A stretch of DNA of 64,000 nucleotides from Spiroplasma endosymbiont of Dioctria linearis (GCF_964030865.1 NZ_OZ034984.1:868001-932000), one strand, 5' to 3'; positions 44,589 through 57,254 are shown, counted from the stretch's first letter. Program-made: numbers and translations. The notes: generated from the sequence alone by a model not told the origin.

Positions 44589-46922
44589 TTAATTTTTTCC
44601 TTTTATATCTAAATAAATTTTATTTGATAATTGCTTAATATCTGTGTTTGTATCTCAATAGTAGTTTCTTTTAACTCCTTTGATTATTGTTGTATAAATG
44701 TAGTAGCTTACTCATTTTTCTTCAATACCTCCAATTAATGAGATCTGATTCTCATAAATTGCTTTTGCACTATTGTAATCTTTAAAGTACATCATATTGC
44801 CATTACTTGCTTTAAATTTATAAACTGAATACAAGCCATCAGTTATTAAATTATTCATATCAATAAACTGATCTTTATAATTTGCTAACTCATTTTTATG
44901 AACTAATTTATAATCTAACGAGATTTGCTTTTTTAACTCTTGTGCTGCAGCTTCTTTTGTATCTTGAAAAATTTGTTTTTCCTTCCCATTAATATCATAG
45001 ACAAGATATGATTTTCTTAAAATACCTAAATTATTATTAAAGACAATATCTTCAGCTTTTTGTTTGGTTTCTGCTAAATTATTACCCAAGGGATCTGAAT
45101 AAATATTAATTTTATTATTCTCATGATTTACTCTATTGTAAGAATAATATCTAGGAATTAATTCAATTCCAGGTTTATTTCTTGAATTCTCTAGAGGGAC
45201 AAAATAATTTTTCCAAATATCTACATTCTCTGTAAATGCTTTTCCTTGTCAAGTAAAAGTTGCTCTATTATTTTGATCAATAATAGCAGTATTTTTAAAT
45301 GAATCTTCAAATAATTTTTTTGTATTTAAATACGAATAATTAAAAAGCTTCATACCACTTTGTTGTTCCTTAAAAGATCCATATAAGTAATCATTTTTTA
45401 TTATTTTATTATTATCTAAAGATGATTGAAATATATTTTTTTGTAGTTGATCAAATATTGAAGAGTATAGTTCATTTTTTATTTCTGTTGAATAACTACT
45501 TACTTTTTCTCATTGAGTTAAATCTATATTATTATTGCTTCTATCTGTTAAAATTTTATCAAAATCTAAATTCATGTTTAAATCACTGTTTAAATAACTT
45601 CATAGTTTATCATTACTATTTTTTGAGCTTAATTGAACTTTTGTATTTTTTTCTGTATTTAAGATTTCATAAATTCCTAAATGTGGATTTGAAGACCATA
45701 TTTTATTACATTTACTTGGATCAGGTACATCTAAAGATATTTTAAAATCATCACCACTACTAAAGATATAATTTGTCTTCTTTCCTTTACCTTTACTATT
45801 TTCACATCCTCTTCAATAATTATAAGAGTCAACATCCCATGAAGATGTATTTCTAAGTCTATCAACAACTGTCTTATAGTTTAAATTAGCAGCTGCTTTT
45901 CCTTTTAAAACAATTGTTAAATCCTTATAACCAACCATTTCGCCATCTACTATAACACGTTCTCCTGGAATTATTTCTCCCTTTTCTTTATTATCAAAAT
46001 TTTGTTTTATTGTAAAAGCTTCTGCATGTGAATTATTCCCAAAACTTGTAAGTTTGATTGTATATTGGTTTTCTTCAACTTTTATTATGTCATTTACTCT
46101 TTCATTATTTTCCATATGAGCTTTTAAGTTATCAAAGAAATAACTTACAAAATCTTTTTCATTAAAACTAAAAGCTTTTTTGAAAGGTTCTAATACTGTT
46201 GGATCACTAATCAATGATTCATCTAGCACCTCATAGCGATAACCAGTTGTAAATAAATTGAATAAGACATCCATATCATTTTTATTAAAGGCATTATAAT
46301 ATTTTCCATTGTAGAAATAGAATAGTGACTGACCTACTTGAAATTCACTCTTTTTAAATTCTCTTTCTGCTTCAAAAGTAGACTCGTATCATTGTTGTCC
46401 ATCATATGAATACATTGGAACAAATAACCCTTTATTTGCAAAACTATCATAGGTTCTTTCAATTTGGCTGTTAAGTATTTCTCCTGTTACTGGATCTTTT
46501 ATTGATTTAACACAACCTACTACTAAACCATTTTCACAGTTAGGTAAAACTGCTTTACCTAAAGCATTTTTATAAACTTTTACCATATCTTTTGAATTAT
46601 TATTATAGATTTTTGATCCATCTAATTCATTTGTTGCATAGTTTTTAATAATTTTATTTGGATTACTTACTGTTTGTTCTACAGTAATTGGAGACTTTTG
46701 TAAATGTTCATTTAATATAGTGTTTTTATCTCTATATATTTTATCTTGATATTTATATTCATATTCTGATTTTATTAGTTTTGAATTTTTTAAAATATCT
46801 TCTTCTAAGTATTTTAATTCTAATTTTGAGTTACTTTTTAAATCTAAATTATTATTAAGACCTAAAGTAGCTGATGTAGATAAACTTAAAGTTGATAATG
46901 AAATTAGTAGTTTTCTAAGCAT
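44589..46922 (-). CDS. Secreted protein, 777 aa
   Basis: N-terminus MLRKLLISLSTLSLSTSATLG is a signal peptide without a lipobox cysteine, so the protein is secreted or anchored by its uncleaved signal. The body is Asn/Lys/Tyr rich. Toward the C-terminus are units like IFQDTKEAAAQELKKQIS and MYFKDYNSAKAIYENQIS (aromatic, charged, K/S-x-x-A-x-x-x), similar to units in the neighbouring 844-aa protein. Four cysteines occur (NCENGLVVGC, RGCENS, SKCNK) that could pair outside the cell. The start overlaps the upstream gene by 8 nt. Function unknown. Confidence 0.8.
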
Positions 46923-49449
46923 AAATCTTTACCCCCTTGCTTACATTTATTTCCTTTATATTTGTATTTAAATATTCAATAAATAATACTTTATTTTCAA
47001 AAATAGTATTGTTGAAAATGTATTTCTCTACTGTAGTTTCTATAGTTGTACTTTTATAATTTAATAATTTCATAATGGCATAAGTTGCATTTACTTTATC
47101 TTTGTAAAAATAGTCCATTCCATATAAATTAAATGTATAGATTGGTTTTTCGAATTTAGATAAATCATATAGATCATCAAAGTTAGTCTTTTTAGATAAA
47201 TCACTTGAGCTTACTAATTTCATTTCGAAATCTTTGATTTGATTATCAATAAATAAAAGCATTTCTTCATAATCTTTAGTATAAAAACTTGAGTTAGAAT
47301 TAGCTCCTGTTCCAAAATTATAATAATGATATCTAGTTAAATTATTTGGGTCTTTTAATTTTTCTTCCATGGCTTCAAGGGCATCACGAACGTTTGAATG
47401 AATTCCTCCAAAGTGATCTGAGTATGCAGAATAATTTATTTTATTTTCTGTTAAAGTTTTATTAGTTAAATATTCTATTAACTCTTTTTTATCACTAAGT
47501 TGAATTTCGGGAAAATAATCGCTTTCATATATTACATTATTTGATTCAATCATTTCATCAATTAATATTCTAATTAAATAATCATTTGCAGTTTCCTTTG
47601 ATGAGAAACTTCTATTACCTAATTGGTATACTTCATTATCTCTTGGTTTATTAATTGAAAAAACTTTAAAAATTTCTTCCGGATTAAATTTTACTTTTTC
47701 TCATTGTCAAGCAGTAATTGAATAACTCAGTTTTTGTTTAGTATCAGGGATAATTAATTCATATACTAAAGTTTTTTGTAAACTAATACTATTAATAAAA
47801 TCAAATATGTCTCCAATAATTGGCACAGCACTTACTGCCTTTTGAACAGCCTTATTCAATTCATTTGTAATTTGATTAGCTATTTGAGTTGCATGTTTTA
47901 TAATTAATTTTTCTGTTTCATCTATTGCTTTTAACATTAAATTTTGAGTAAAAGAATTACTTAATGCGTCATTTAGGGAATTAATATTTTTTTGAATCAC
48001 ACTTGTATTTTCAATATAGTTTAATTTTTCAAAAAAATCATTTTTCTCAATAAGGAAGTCTAAAGCCATTAGTACATTATTTTTTCCTAAAGAATCCACA
48101 AACACTTTTCACTCTTTTATTTCACTTGTTATATTTACAATTACTTCATACATTAATTCATTTAATAAATCTGAGTCTTTTACTGAAATTTGAGAAAATC
48201 TAAAAGTATCTGCAATTTGATATAAATAAATTACTGCTTTTTGTATGAACTCAATTGTTGTTAAACTGTTAATCTCAGAAAGAATATATTCAGACTCTGA
48301 AACTAGTTCATATTTTTCTACTAAATTTGAAAATTGTTTATATGTAGATTTGTCACTAAAACAGTTAAAGATAGATTCTGAACTTATTTTTCCATTGCTT
48401 GGAAAACAATAATCTAACTTATTAAAATCTTTGTTATTCTCAACATTAGTTTTAAATTTTTCTAAAAGATTAACACTGGACATTAAGGTATCACTCATTA
48501 AACTTTGAGTAATATCCATTAGGTTTTTACTTGTTTTACTTGCCAATGTTCAATTCTTTTCATCATAGAAATATGTATTAAGATCTGATTGAGAAGTTAT
48601 TACTTTGTCACCAGTAAATTGACCACCTTTGTTTCCTTTTGTCTCAATAAGAAATTTACCTGGCGATTTTAAATACTTCTGAATTCTATTTTTATCTTCA
48701 GTTGAAGGATTAAATGAGTTTTTTGTGTATAAATCAAAATCCTTTATTTTTTGATTATTATACAGATAGGTAGTTCTAATTGAGTTGGCAATCTCCCGCT
48801 CTACTTCCTTTTTATTATAGCTAGCAGAACCAATTGTAAATAGCTCTTCTTTTTCTATTCCACCTTGTTCAGAATTATTAATAAAATTTTTATAATAGTG
48901 TTCCTTTGCTTCACTAATATTATTATAAAATTTATCTTCAACATAAAAGTTTGATTGAATTTTATTATAATATGTTTTTTCTACAATCTCTTTTGCTTTA
49001 ATAGCATCTTGTTCATAAACAACTTTGCCATCTGCATCTTTATAAACATAAATCTCATCATTATCATTTTTTACAACAGTTGAAGATAATTGATTCATTC
49101 CATCAATTACAAAAGCATCAATATTTTTATTTGTTTTTAATTCCTTTATTGGATAATTTGAATCAATATATTCTAAAACATCTTCACTAGAATTATGTTT
49201 TGATTCACCAAGAAAAATCTCTGAAAAATAGTCACTTTCAGAACTAATTTGTAAACCATTATCTAAATCCAGATAATAGTTTATGGCATCTTCTCTTGAT
49301 TCAAATGTTTCTCCAAATAACTCAAATTGCTTTTTATCTTTATTTAATTCAGGCTCTTTTATTAAAGAACCTCTATTACATGATACAACTGCTATGGTTG
49401 GTGTTATTAACAAACCCAAACTACATATCACTTTTATCAGTTTATTCAT
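46915..49449 (-). CDS. Large surface lipoprotein with internal repeat, 844 aa
   Basis: Signal peptide MNKLIKVICSLGLLITPTIA then lipobox VVSC (Cys24). Residues 41-105 and about 605-670 are related: FELFGETFESREDAINYYL then ESDYFSEI at 71-78, against YQLGNRSFSSKETANDYLI then ESDYFPEI at 642-649, each followed by an acidic helix (VLEYI / LIEYL). The middle (300-560) is helical with ANQITNELNKAVQKAVSAV. It heads a tight operon of 844-777-336-605 aa products. No enzymatic motif is seen. A TGA at 46912-region does not matter as TAG ends the frame. Confidence 0.82.
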
Positions 49450-49589
49450 TTTCTTTCTTGTGTCCTTACTCTTTTTGGTTTTCCTTATATACCTAAAAAT
49501 ATCTTAGCATACTAAATTATTTTTTTATTAATATTTTTTGAAATTTTATTAAAAAATGAAATTTTTTCCAATAATAATTCATTTTTAAA

Positions 49590-50057
49590 TCTGCTTTAAA
49601 ATAAAAAATTCCAATATAAATGTTTTACATGGGATTTCTAGATAATAATTACAAGATTATTTATTTAGTTTTTTTAAGAATAACTAGTACTATAATTTAT
49701 TTCATTTATTAAAGGTTTTTATTGAAGCTTTTTTTAAATAATTCCATTTTTTTACATTAAGCCAACTAATATAAAAAGTTAAAAGTAGCAATTAAGCCCT
49801 TTTTTATTTCAGTCACTGAATTAACAGGTAATAGACCTTTTAATGTTGTCATTAAGAATACCGCATAACATTTATTCCTATCTATAATATGTTCACCTGT
49901 TCTTCTGTTTCACAATTTTCTGAATAAAGTAATCAATAACTACCCCTACTATAATATCCATATCTTTGAGAATTGAACAATCCAGAAGTTAAATCAAAGA
50001 TCTATACTTTTGAAGAGACTCTATAATTAAATATTGAATATTAATTTATAAAAAAGA
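49590..50057 (-). pseudogene. Decayed copy of the 3' end of the 1397-aa permease gene
   Basis: This stretch matches about 50990-51815 at the DNA level in two blocks. The first (to about 49780) equals the 3' flank, terminator and last codons of the permease gene; the second equals the segment 51515-51813. A 332-bp segment present in the parent is missing, and the junction is the 11-bp direct repeat AAAAGTTAAGA found at 51183 and 51515 of the parent. Point changes and indels introduce stops in all frames, for example in the segment corresponding to SKAEIFDLTSG. It is not expected to be functional. Confidence 0.8.
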
Positions 50058-50330
50058 TGTAATTGAGCAGAAAACACTATTATTAAACAAACATAGAATG
50101 AGGAAGAACTATTTAAAATGTTAACTTTAGAACTTAATGAATCAGGATTAAGTTGATTAACAATATTAAAAAGTGTGAAGATTTTAAAAATGCTTATAAT
50201 AAAGTTGGTAAATATACAAACGAATAATAGAATCCTTCTCACCTTCTTTAGCATCCTGAGTTAAATACATATTGTATTTAGTTAATATTTCAGAGTCTTT
50301 TAAAGAAACTGATTCTTGTGCAAAATCCAT
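50027..50330 (-). pseudogene. Broken small membrane-protein ORF next to the duplication
   Basis: From an ATG at 50330 with AAGGAA 5 nt upstream runs MDFAQESVSLKDSEILTKYN and stops after 48 codons (50184). A shifted frame continues to 50027 with a hydrophobic sequence (TNFIISIFKIFTLFNIV, FYVCLIIVFSAQLHLFY). Joining them needs one frameshift near 50200. The end runs into the duplicated permease segment, so this looks like a gene truncated by that rearrangement. The family is unknown. Confidence 0.45.
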
Positions 50331-50427
50331 AGTATTCCTTCTAATTCATACTCTATACTTTTAATTGCTAATTAAACCTATATTTTATTTTAGTAATACC
50401 AATAATGAAATGTTAATTTTTTAAAAA

Positions 50428-50455
50428 TATAAAAAAGTCCTCTCATGGACTTTAA
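50428..50455 (-). terminator. Terminator of the 118-aa lipoprotein gene
   Basis: Minus strand AAAGTCC-ATGAGA-GGACTTT followed by a T-run, 36 nt after the stop. Confidence 0.8.
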
Positions 50456-50490
50456 ACATACTTATTAAATCTAATATTATTATTAAAATG

Positions 50491-50847
50491 CTATTCAAAA
50501 TTCAAAACAATATTTGATGTAAAACTTTCTTCTTCATATCTAATAGATTCACTAGTTACTGTTATTTTTGCTATATATTTAATTTTTTGTTGATCTATTG
50601 GTTTTACCTTCGAAACATAAATACCTTTTTGTAGATCTGCTGTATCTAGTCCTCTAGAAGCAAAAATGTAATTTAATATAAATTCTTCATTAATTTCCGT
50701 ATTTTGATCTACTGTAATATTCATATCTTTAATTGCAGAACTTAATTTTGATTTAAAAGCAATGTCTCCAGTAGAACAAGAAACACTTAAAACTGGTGTA
50801 CTTGAAATTAAAAGTACTGATGTTAAGAATGTAAGTATTTTTTTCAT
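50491..50847 (-). CDS. Small lipoprotein, 118 aa
   Basis: Signal MKKILTFLTSVLLISSTPVLSVSC with lipobox SVSC (Cys24) followed by STGDIAF. The mature domain of about 94 aa carries DMNITVDQNTEINEEFILNY and alternating strands near the C-terminus (KYIAKITVTSESIRY). This resembles other short mollicute lipoproteins with a single beta domain; the function is unknown. It lies between the two duplicated segments and has its own terminator. Confidence 0.82.
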   Translation of the reverse strand: MKKILTFLTSVLLISSTPVLSVSCSTGDIAFKSKLSSAIKDMNITVDQNTEINEEFILNYIFASRGLDTADLQKGIYVSKVKPIDQQKIKYIAKITVTSESIRYEEESFTSNIVLNFE

Positions 50848-50865
50848 AATTATATTATCTCCATA

Positions 50866-50990
50866 TTATTTTTCATTATAAGCTGCTTGTATTGCAATAG
50901 CACCAGCAAATGTTGTATTACATAATCCAAAGCAAAAGAAACTTTTCGTTTTTGCAAGTGTAATGTTTTTTCTAATAAGAATTAATTTTT
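50866..50990 (-). pseudogene. Possible C-terminal gene fragment
   Basis: On the minus strand a frame without a start reads LAKTKSFFCFGLCNTTFAG then AIAIQAAYNEK and TAA. A stop lies about 40 codons upstream. It looks like the tail of a lost gene between the permease terminator and the lipoprotein gene. The stretch 50848-51140 holds nothing else apart from the permease 3' flank and terminator. Confidence 0.3.
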
Positions 50991-51010
50991 AAAGCTCCTA
51001 GTTTTAAAGC

Positions 51011-51045
51011 AAAAAAATTCCATATAAATGTTTTAAATGGAATTT
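51011..51045 (-). terminator. Terminator of the 1397-aa permease gene
   Basis: Minus strand AAATTCCAT-13 nt-ATGGAATTT followed by TTTT, about 95 nt after the stop. A degraded copy lies at about 49605-49637 in the duplication. Confidence 0.7.
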
Positions 51046-51140
51046 CTAGATAATAATTACAAGCTTATTTATTTAGTTTCTTAAGAATAAATGACACTAC
51101 AATTTACTTAATTTATTAGGGGTTTTTATAGAAGTTTTTA

Positions 51141-54100
51141 TTAAATAACTCTAATTTTTTTTATATTAAACCAACTAATATAAAAAGTTAAGATATATAG
51201 CGAACTTAATAAAAGAAAAACCAACAATGGATGTCATCATATAAAGGTTGTGAAAAATACAAGACTTGTAGATAAAGAAACAAAATTAATAACTCCACTT
51301 AGCAATAGCAATCCTAATAAAAAACCAATAGAGAACATAAATAATATAACTCCATTATATACATTGAATATTTGATTAATTATATAAAAGTTTGAGTATC
51401 CCATTATCTTCATACCATTTATAAACTCTTTATTATCAGTAATTATTAAAGTTGTGGCCAACATTAATATAATAAAAGTTATTATTAATAAAATAATAAT
51501 AAATATATATATTGAAAAGTTAAGAGTAGAAATTAAGTCCTTTGTTATTTCAGTCACTGAGTTAACAGGTAATAGACCTTTTAATGTTGCAATTGAGAAT
51601 CCCTCATAATAGTTATTTTTATCTATAATAGGTTCACACTCTTCTTCTGTTTCACAATTTTCTGGATAAATTAATCCATAGCTACCTCTTGTTCCAAATT
51701 GACTATAATCTCCATATCTTTGTGAATTTGATAATCCAGAAGTTAAATCAAAGATCTCTGCTTTTGAAGAGAGTTTATAATTAAATATTGGATATTGATT
51801 TATAAAAAAGTCATACATATTTTTTCATTTCTCATTTTTATTTCTATTAGCTTTAAATTCTTTATAACTAATATTTTTAAGTTTATTTTTCAACTCTTCA
51901 TCATTAAATTGTTCAAAAGTATATATCTCTTCAACATGAGCTCATTCAGGAATAAAGAAATTATTAAAGTTAAATTCCTCTACCTTATCATAGCCAATAA
52001 TTTCATTTGCATTGTCATTTGTTATTCAAGCTTTTGGTGTACCATAACTTTTTTCAATACCCACAATTCTAAATTTTTTATTACTTTTATAAATATTATT
52101 TGTTATTTGTAACTCATTGTCTGTAACTCGTTTATGAATTGGTGGCTGGTTGGAAGCTCCTACAGCTCCACCATTTGTTATTGCAAAATCTACTCCTCCT
52201 ATTTTGGCTGAATTAAAACTAACAGGTATACCTAAACTTGTATCTGAAAAATTTCTATAGTCTGACGTAGATTTTGGAGCAGAATAATAACTTCTGCTTG
52301 ACTGGGTTCTAAAATCCTTGAAAGGACTTTTTGATCATCCCATCTCTAAATCATTTATACCAATATCACTATAATTGTTATTAATGTATTTTTCTAATTT
52401 TTCAATGTATACATTGAAATCTATAACATTACCTTCTTTGATTTTTAAATTTTCAGAAAGAGCTTTATTAATTATTAGAGGATAATAGGAATTTGAATCA
52501 TTAAATAGCTGATTATTAATAACTGTATTTTTTTTATTTTTAAGTAAATTTAATTTTGATTTTTCATTTACTCCATAAATATTGAAATCTTGATCTCTAT
52601 AATTTGCTTTAAAGTAAGTTCCTAACTCCTCTGATTTTTTATCATATGGTACTAAACTATTACTTACATTATAATTTTCATTTAACTCAATTGACTTAAT
52701 TATTTTTTGTTGAATAAAGTAGGGAGAATTTGTATAAGTTAATAATAATATTCCCATACCTAATCTTCATTCAAATACTGAAGCAAATCACAATGTAAGA
52801 TTATTATTTAATCTAATAATGTCTTGATTTTCTCAATCGCTTATTACTGATGACTTTAGGTTTTTTACATCTACTAAATTATCATTATATGTAAAGTTAA
52901 AATCCGCTATTTCTGAGTTCTTTATTTCATAAAAGTCATTGTAATCTTTACTTATTTTTCAATATTTATCATAATTAGAAAAGTAATCCCCTTTATAAAT
53001 AGTTTCCTTCTTTATAATACTATTAATTTCTTTTATGTTAATTTGATTATTTTCTACTATTTTTGAATTATATTTTAATGGTAATCCTCCAATATATTTT
53101 TTATAAAAATTTAGAAGTAAATTATTATATTTTAATAATTGCTCTTTTTCAGGATTTTTATTTTTTAAACTTACTAATTCTTGTTTAAAATTATCATAAT
53201 CTTTTCATTGAGAATAAATATTTTTAATAGTTTGTTTTGATCCTATATTTCCTATCGGTCAAGACGAGTCAATATCTGCATTATCCAAATCCAATAAAAA
53301 ACTTGTAGAAAGATTTTTTCAGTTTAATCAACTAAATTCGGCTCATGCTGTATTATTTTTTTGAGCAATATCATATGAATAGTACTCTGAATGTATATCA
53401 GAGTTTAAGATATTTTTAGTAACCTTATTTCAATTAATAGTTTTTTTATCTTCTAAAAGAGGATACGCCGTACTTACTTTATCTTTGCTTTTTGACCCCA
53501 CATATTGATCTATTATTTTATTTTTAAAATCAAATCCTCATTCTTCATCTTTAAAATTTGGATTATAGGTTTTATAAAAAGTTAAAGGATTATTTGGTAA
53601 AGGACTAGTATACTCAACTTTATTTTTATAATAGATATTTGAAAATACCGATTCATAATTTCTCTTAATTTGCTTTGGAATAACTATTGTTGCAGTTGTT
53701 AGTGTGGAACACAATAACATAGCAGCTGCTATTCCTGTTATTTTTGTTAATGAAGATAAGAAAAGAGCAGATCTTAGTTTTTTATTAAATTTAGAACTCT
53801 TATATAATTTTTTATATTGTCTTGCTAAGTAAGATATTTTTAAGGTTTTAACACCATTATTTAAATAAATAATTCCTTTATTAAAAACTGTAAAAGAGAT
53901 TATTTTTATAATAAAAATAAATATTAATATAAAGAAAATAAAAATAGTGAGAAAAACTAAAGGTAAATAACTGAAATTTTTAAAGCTAAAATTAAAAAAG
54001 TTTGAGAAAATATTAAGCACTTGTATCTCTAAAGAGTAAAAGAATATTAATGAGAAAATAAAACCTACTAATATTGAAAAAAGTATGTTTGCTAAATAAT

Positions 54101-55334
54101 TAATAATTATATTTTTATTTTTATATCCCATAGACTTCAAATAACCAATTTCATTCAATGAGCTTTCAAAATCTTTTTTTGTTACTAAATAAATTATAAA
54201 TAAGCAAATTGAAAAAATTAAAGTCAGTAAAAGACTTGATAATATATTAAATAATAGGATTACCTTGTTAGGTCCATTTACACGTGAATAGCTTCTAGAA
54301 TTTTTATCATTATTATTATAAAAATAAGTTGAGTTATTGCTTAAATTTCCATATTCCTTATATTTTTTATTTATAGATTCTAAGTCTCTGTTACCATATC
54401 TATTATTAAATTTAATAGAAAAATAGGAATTACCATCATATTCAGAAGTTAAAGATATTAAAGAGTTTGAAGAGTTATATATTTTCATGTTTCTTTCTTC
54501 ATATTTATCATCTCCATATTTTACATTGAATTTGTAATCACTAAATCCCATATTTCTATAATCTAAATATACAATAGCTTCTTTATTCATATTTGGTAAG
54601 AATGACATATCACCAAATATTGGATATGCAAAATCCGCAGAACTACCAAATCCAATTACTTGGTATCAGTTTAATCCATAATATTGATTAAGTTCAAGTA
54701 AATCCTCAATATTTGCTGTATTTGAAATATCTGAAGCAACATTTTGATTTTCTTTAACAAGAAGAGAATCTCCATATTCATCTGGGTGTAATCTAATAAC
54801 TTCTCCAATTTTAATATTATTTTTTTTAGCAAACTGCTTATTTATTATTACCTCCCTTTTAGATTTTTGATATGAATTAGAAAAACCTCTACCTTTATCA
54901 ATTACTAGACAATCTATACAGTTATTGCTAATTGAATGAGTTTTAGATAAAACCTTTAGTTTTAATAATTCATCATGATTTTTAATATTATTAATATTTC
55001 ACTCTTCTGTCTTACTTCATTCAAAGTTATTTTCTAAAGCTAATCTATTTAAAATATATTGTTGATACAATTCTTGATTTTCAGGAAGATTGTCTTTTTC
55101 ATCTTTTGAAGGATCTATTAGACGATAACTTTTATCAACTTCCATTACACTATCTCTTACATTACTAATTTTTTTAAATTCATTGTAACCTCAAAGGACT
55201 TTTAAATTAATAGAGAAAATTGAAAAAAGAATAAAAAAAGTAAAAAAAAGTAAAAAAGAAACAGCAATAACTGAAATAGAGTTGTTTCTAATTTTTCTTA
55301 TTGAATTTTTAAAAAATAATATCTTTGTTTTCAT
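51141..55334 (-). CDS. FtsX/MacB-type ABC transporter permease, 1397 aa
   Basis: A single frame of 4.2 kb through many TGA codons. After MKTKILFFKNSIRKIRNNS one membrane segment (about 20-45) leads to a large outside domain (45-360). A cluster of three or four segments with the FtsX signature follows (SSLNEIGYLKSMGYKNKNIIINYL, about 400-520). A second segment at about 570 (ITGIAAAMLLCSTLTTATIV) leads to a second large outside domain (600-1260). The C-terminal segments contain NGMKIMGYSNFYIINQIF, a second FtsX signature. This is the duplicated-FtsX layout of mollicute permeases. No partner ATPase gene lies beside it in this window. AAGGG precedes the ATG. Confidence 0.85.
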
Positions 55335-55491
55335 TTTTAACCCTTAAAAAATTATAAAATAAGTATTTTTATAAATTTTTAAATAAGGTTGTTATTTTTT
55401 ATATTTATAAATAAATTTACTTTTGATTAAATAATTACAAAAATTATAACATATTTATCAATATCATTATTTATAAGTTTTTTACTATCAT

Positions 55492-57165
55492 CTATCCAAT
55501 TGTTACTTCCTCTTCTAAATAACTAAAGTTTTGTTTATTTTTAGGTTTTACAAAAGCTAATAATGTATTAGATATTCCTAATTGACCTATAAACATTGTC
55601 ATTACTAACATTATTTTACTTATTACACCTAACTGAATAATTTGTTCATTAGGGAATGGTTGAAATCCAACTGTACCAAAGGCACTACATACATACATTA
55701 TTAATTTAATAATTGTTGCTTCTGTATTTTGAGTCTCATCTGTTCTAAATAGCATTTTATTACTATCCAAATAAACAATAAATATACTTGTTGTTACAAT
55801 AAAGAACGAAATAAATACTACAGCAAAAGCTCTTTTAACAGTCTCATCTGGTATTTTTCTTTTAAATACCTCAACTGATTTTTTATTTCTCATAATAGAA
55901 AATATTGCTAATACACAGATAGCAAAAGTTGTTGTTCTAATTCCCCCAGCAGTAGATGATGGTGCAGCTCCAATAAACATTCAAATAGATAATAAGTATT
56001 TACTTCCAGCAGTAAAACTATTAACATCTACTGTTGCAAAACCAGCATTTCTAGTTGAAGAGACATTAAAAATTAAATCCATCATTCAAACATGAGTTGG
56101 CTTCCAGGCCCCACCATTAGATACTCATTTATGATAAATATTAATTTTTTCATCACCCAATAAGTTATAAGTCTCTTCATAATGACCACTTAATAATATT
56201 TGACTTTCTTCAACAGTAAGATACTCTGTTAAAAAAACTAATATGGGCCCCAATATGAATAAAGTTATATAAGTTATAAAATTTAGCTTTGTGAATAAAG
56301 AGAATTTAACTTTTTTTCCTTGTTTTCTTGCTTTAATTTTTTTCTTAATATCATGATATGTTGGATATCCTAATCCACCTATTACTCATTGACATAGGAA
56401 AGTAACTTGAATTAAATAAGCATGCGAACTTCCTTGATTATAAGGAAGTAGCGAGTTACCACTTACAATATCAAATCCAGCATTATTTGTTGCACTTATT
56501 GAATGAAATATGGCAAATCAAAGTGATTTTCCAAAATCATTATAAGGATTTGTAACAGTTGATGGATCTAATTTATGAGTTCCCTCAAATGAAAGCGGAG
56601 TAAAATAAAATCCAAAAAATAAAACTATTGATCCCACTAACTCTAATATTAATAAAAATACAAAGGCATCTTTTATCATTTCCACAGTATTTGATAAACT
56701 ATTATTTCCTCTTTCTTTTTGAGCAATATTTTGATCGTCTAAAGAAATTTTTCTTCCTATCATTACTAAAAGAGTAATTTTAATTGTAAGAATTCCAATT
56801 CCTCCAATTTGACACATTATTATTATTAATAATTGTCCTAAAAATGAATAACCCGTATTTGTTTGTACCATAGTTATTCCTGTATCAGATATAGCACTTG
56901 AAGCTGTAAACATTCCCGTAATGAAATTTCAGTGATTTTTTGAATCAATAACAACTCCCGGAATTGAAAGTAAAAAACCCCCTAATATGATAGAAATTAA
57001 ATAAGCCAAAATTATTTTCCCACTTATTCTAGAAAAAGGTAATCAGTTTTTTAACTTATGAAAAAACTTTTCATTCTTATTTTCTACACTTTTTTTTACT
57101 TCTGTCTTTTTTTTATTAGATTTACTTTTAACAATATCTTTCTCATCATTTGAAGAATTTTTCAT
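55492..57165 (-). CDS. ktrB: Potassium uptake channel subunit KtrB/TrkH type
   Basis: A 557-aa membrane protein with four M1-P-M2 repeats. The selectivity-filter segments are visible as SAISDTGIT, SATNNAGFD, SSTRNAGFATVD and SAFGTVGF, each with the T/N-x-G core. The N-terminal 45 residues are Lys-rich and cytoplasmic. KtrB takes up K+ driven by Na+ or the membrane potential and is gated by KtrA. Start after GAGG; divergent from ktrA with 89 bp between. Confidence 0.92.
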
Positions 57166-57254
57166 AAAAATAGCCTCTTTTTAAATCTATATTAAATTAT
57201 ACATTAAAGATTAAAAGAGTTGTATAATTAATAAGTTAGAAAGTTGGAGTAAAT

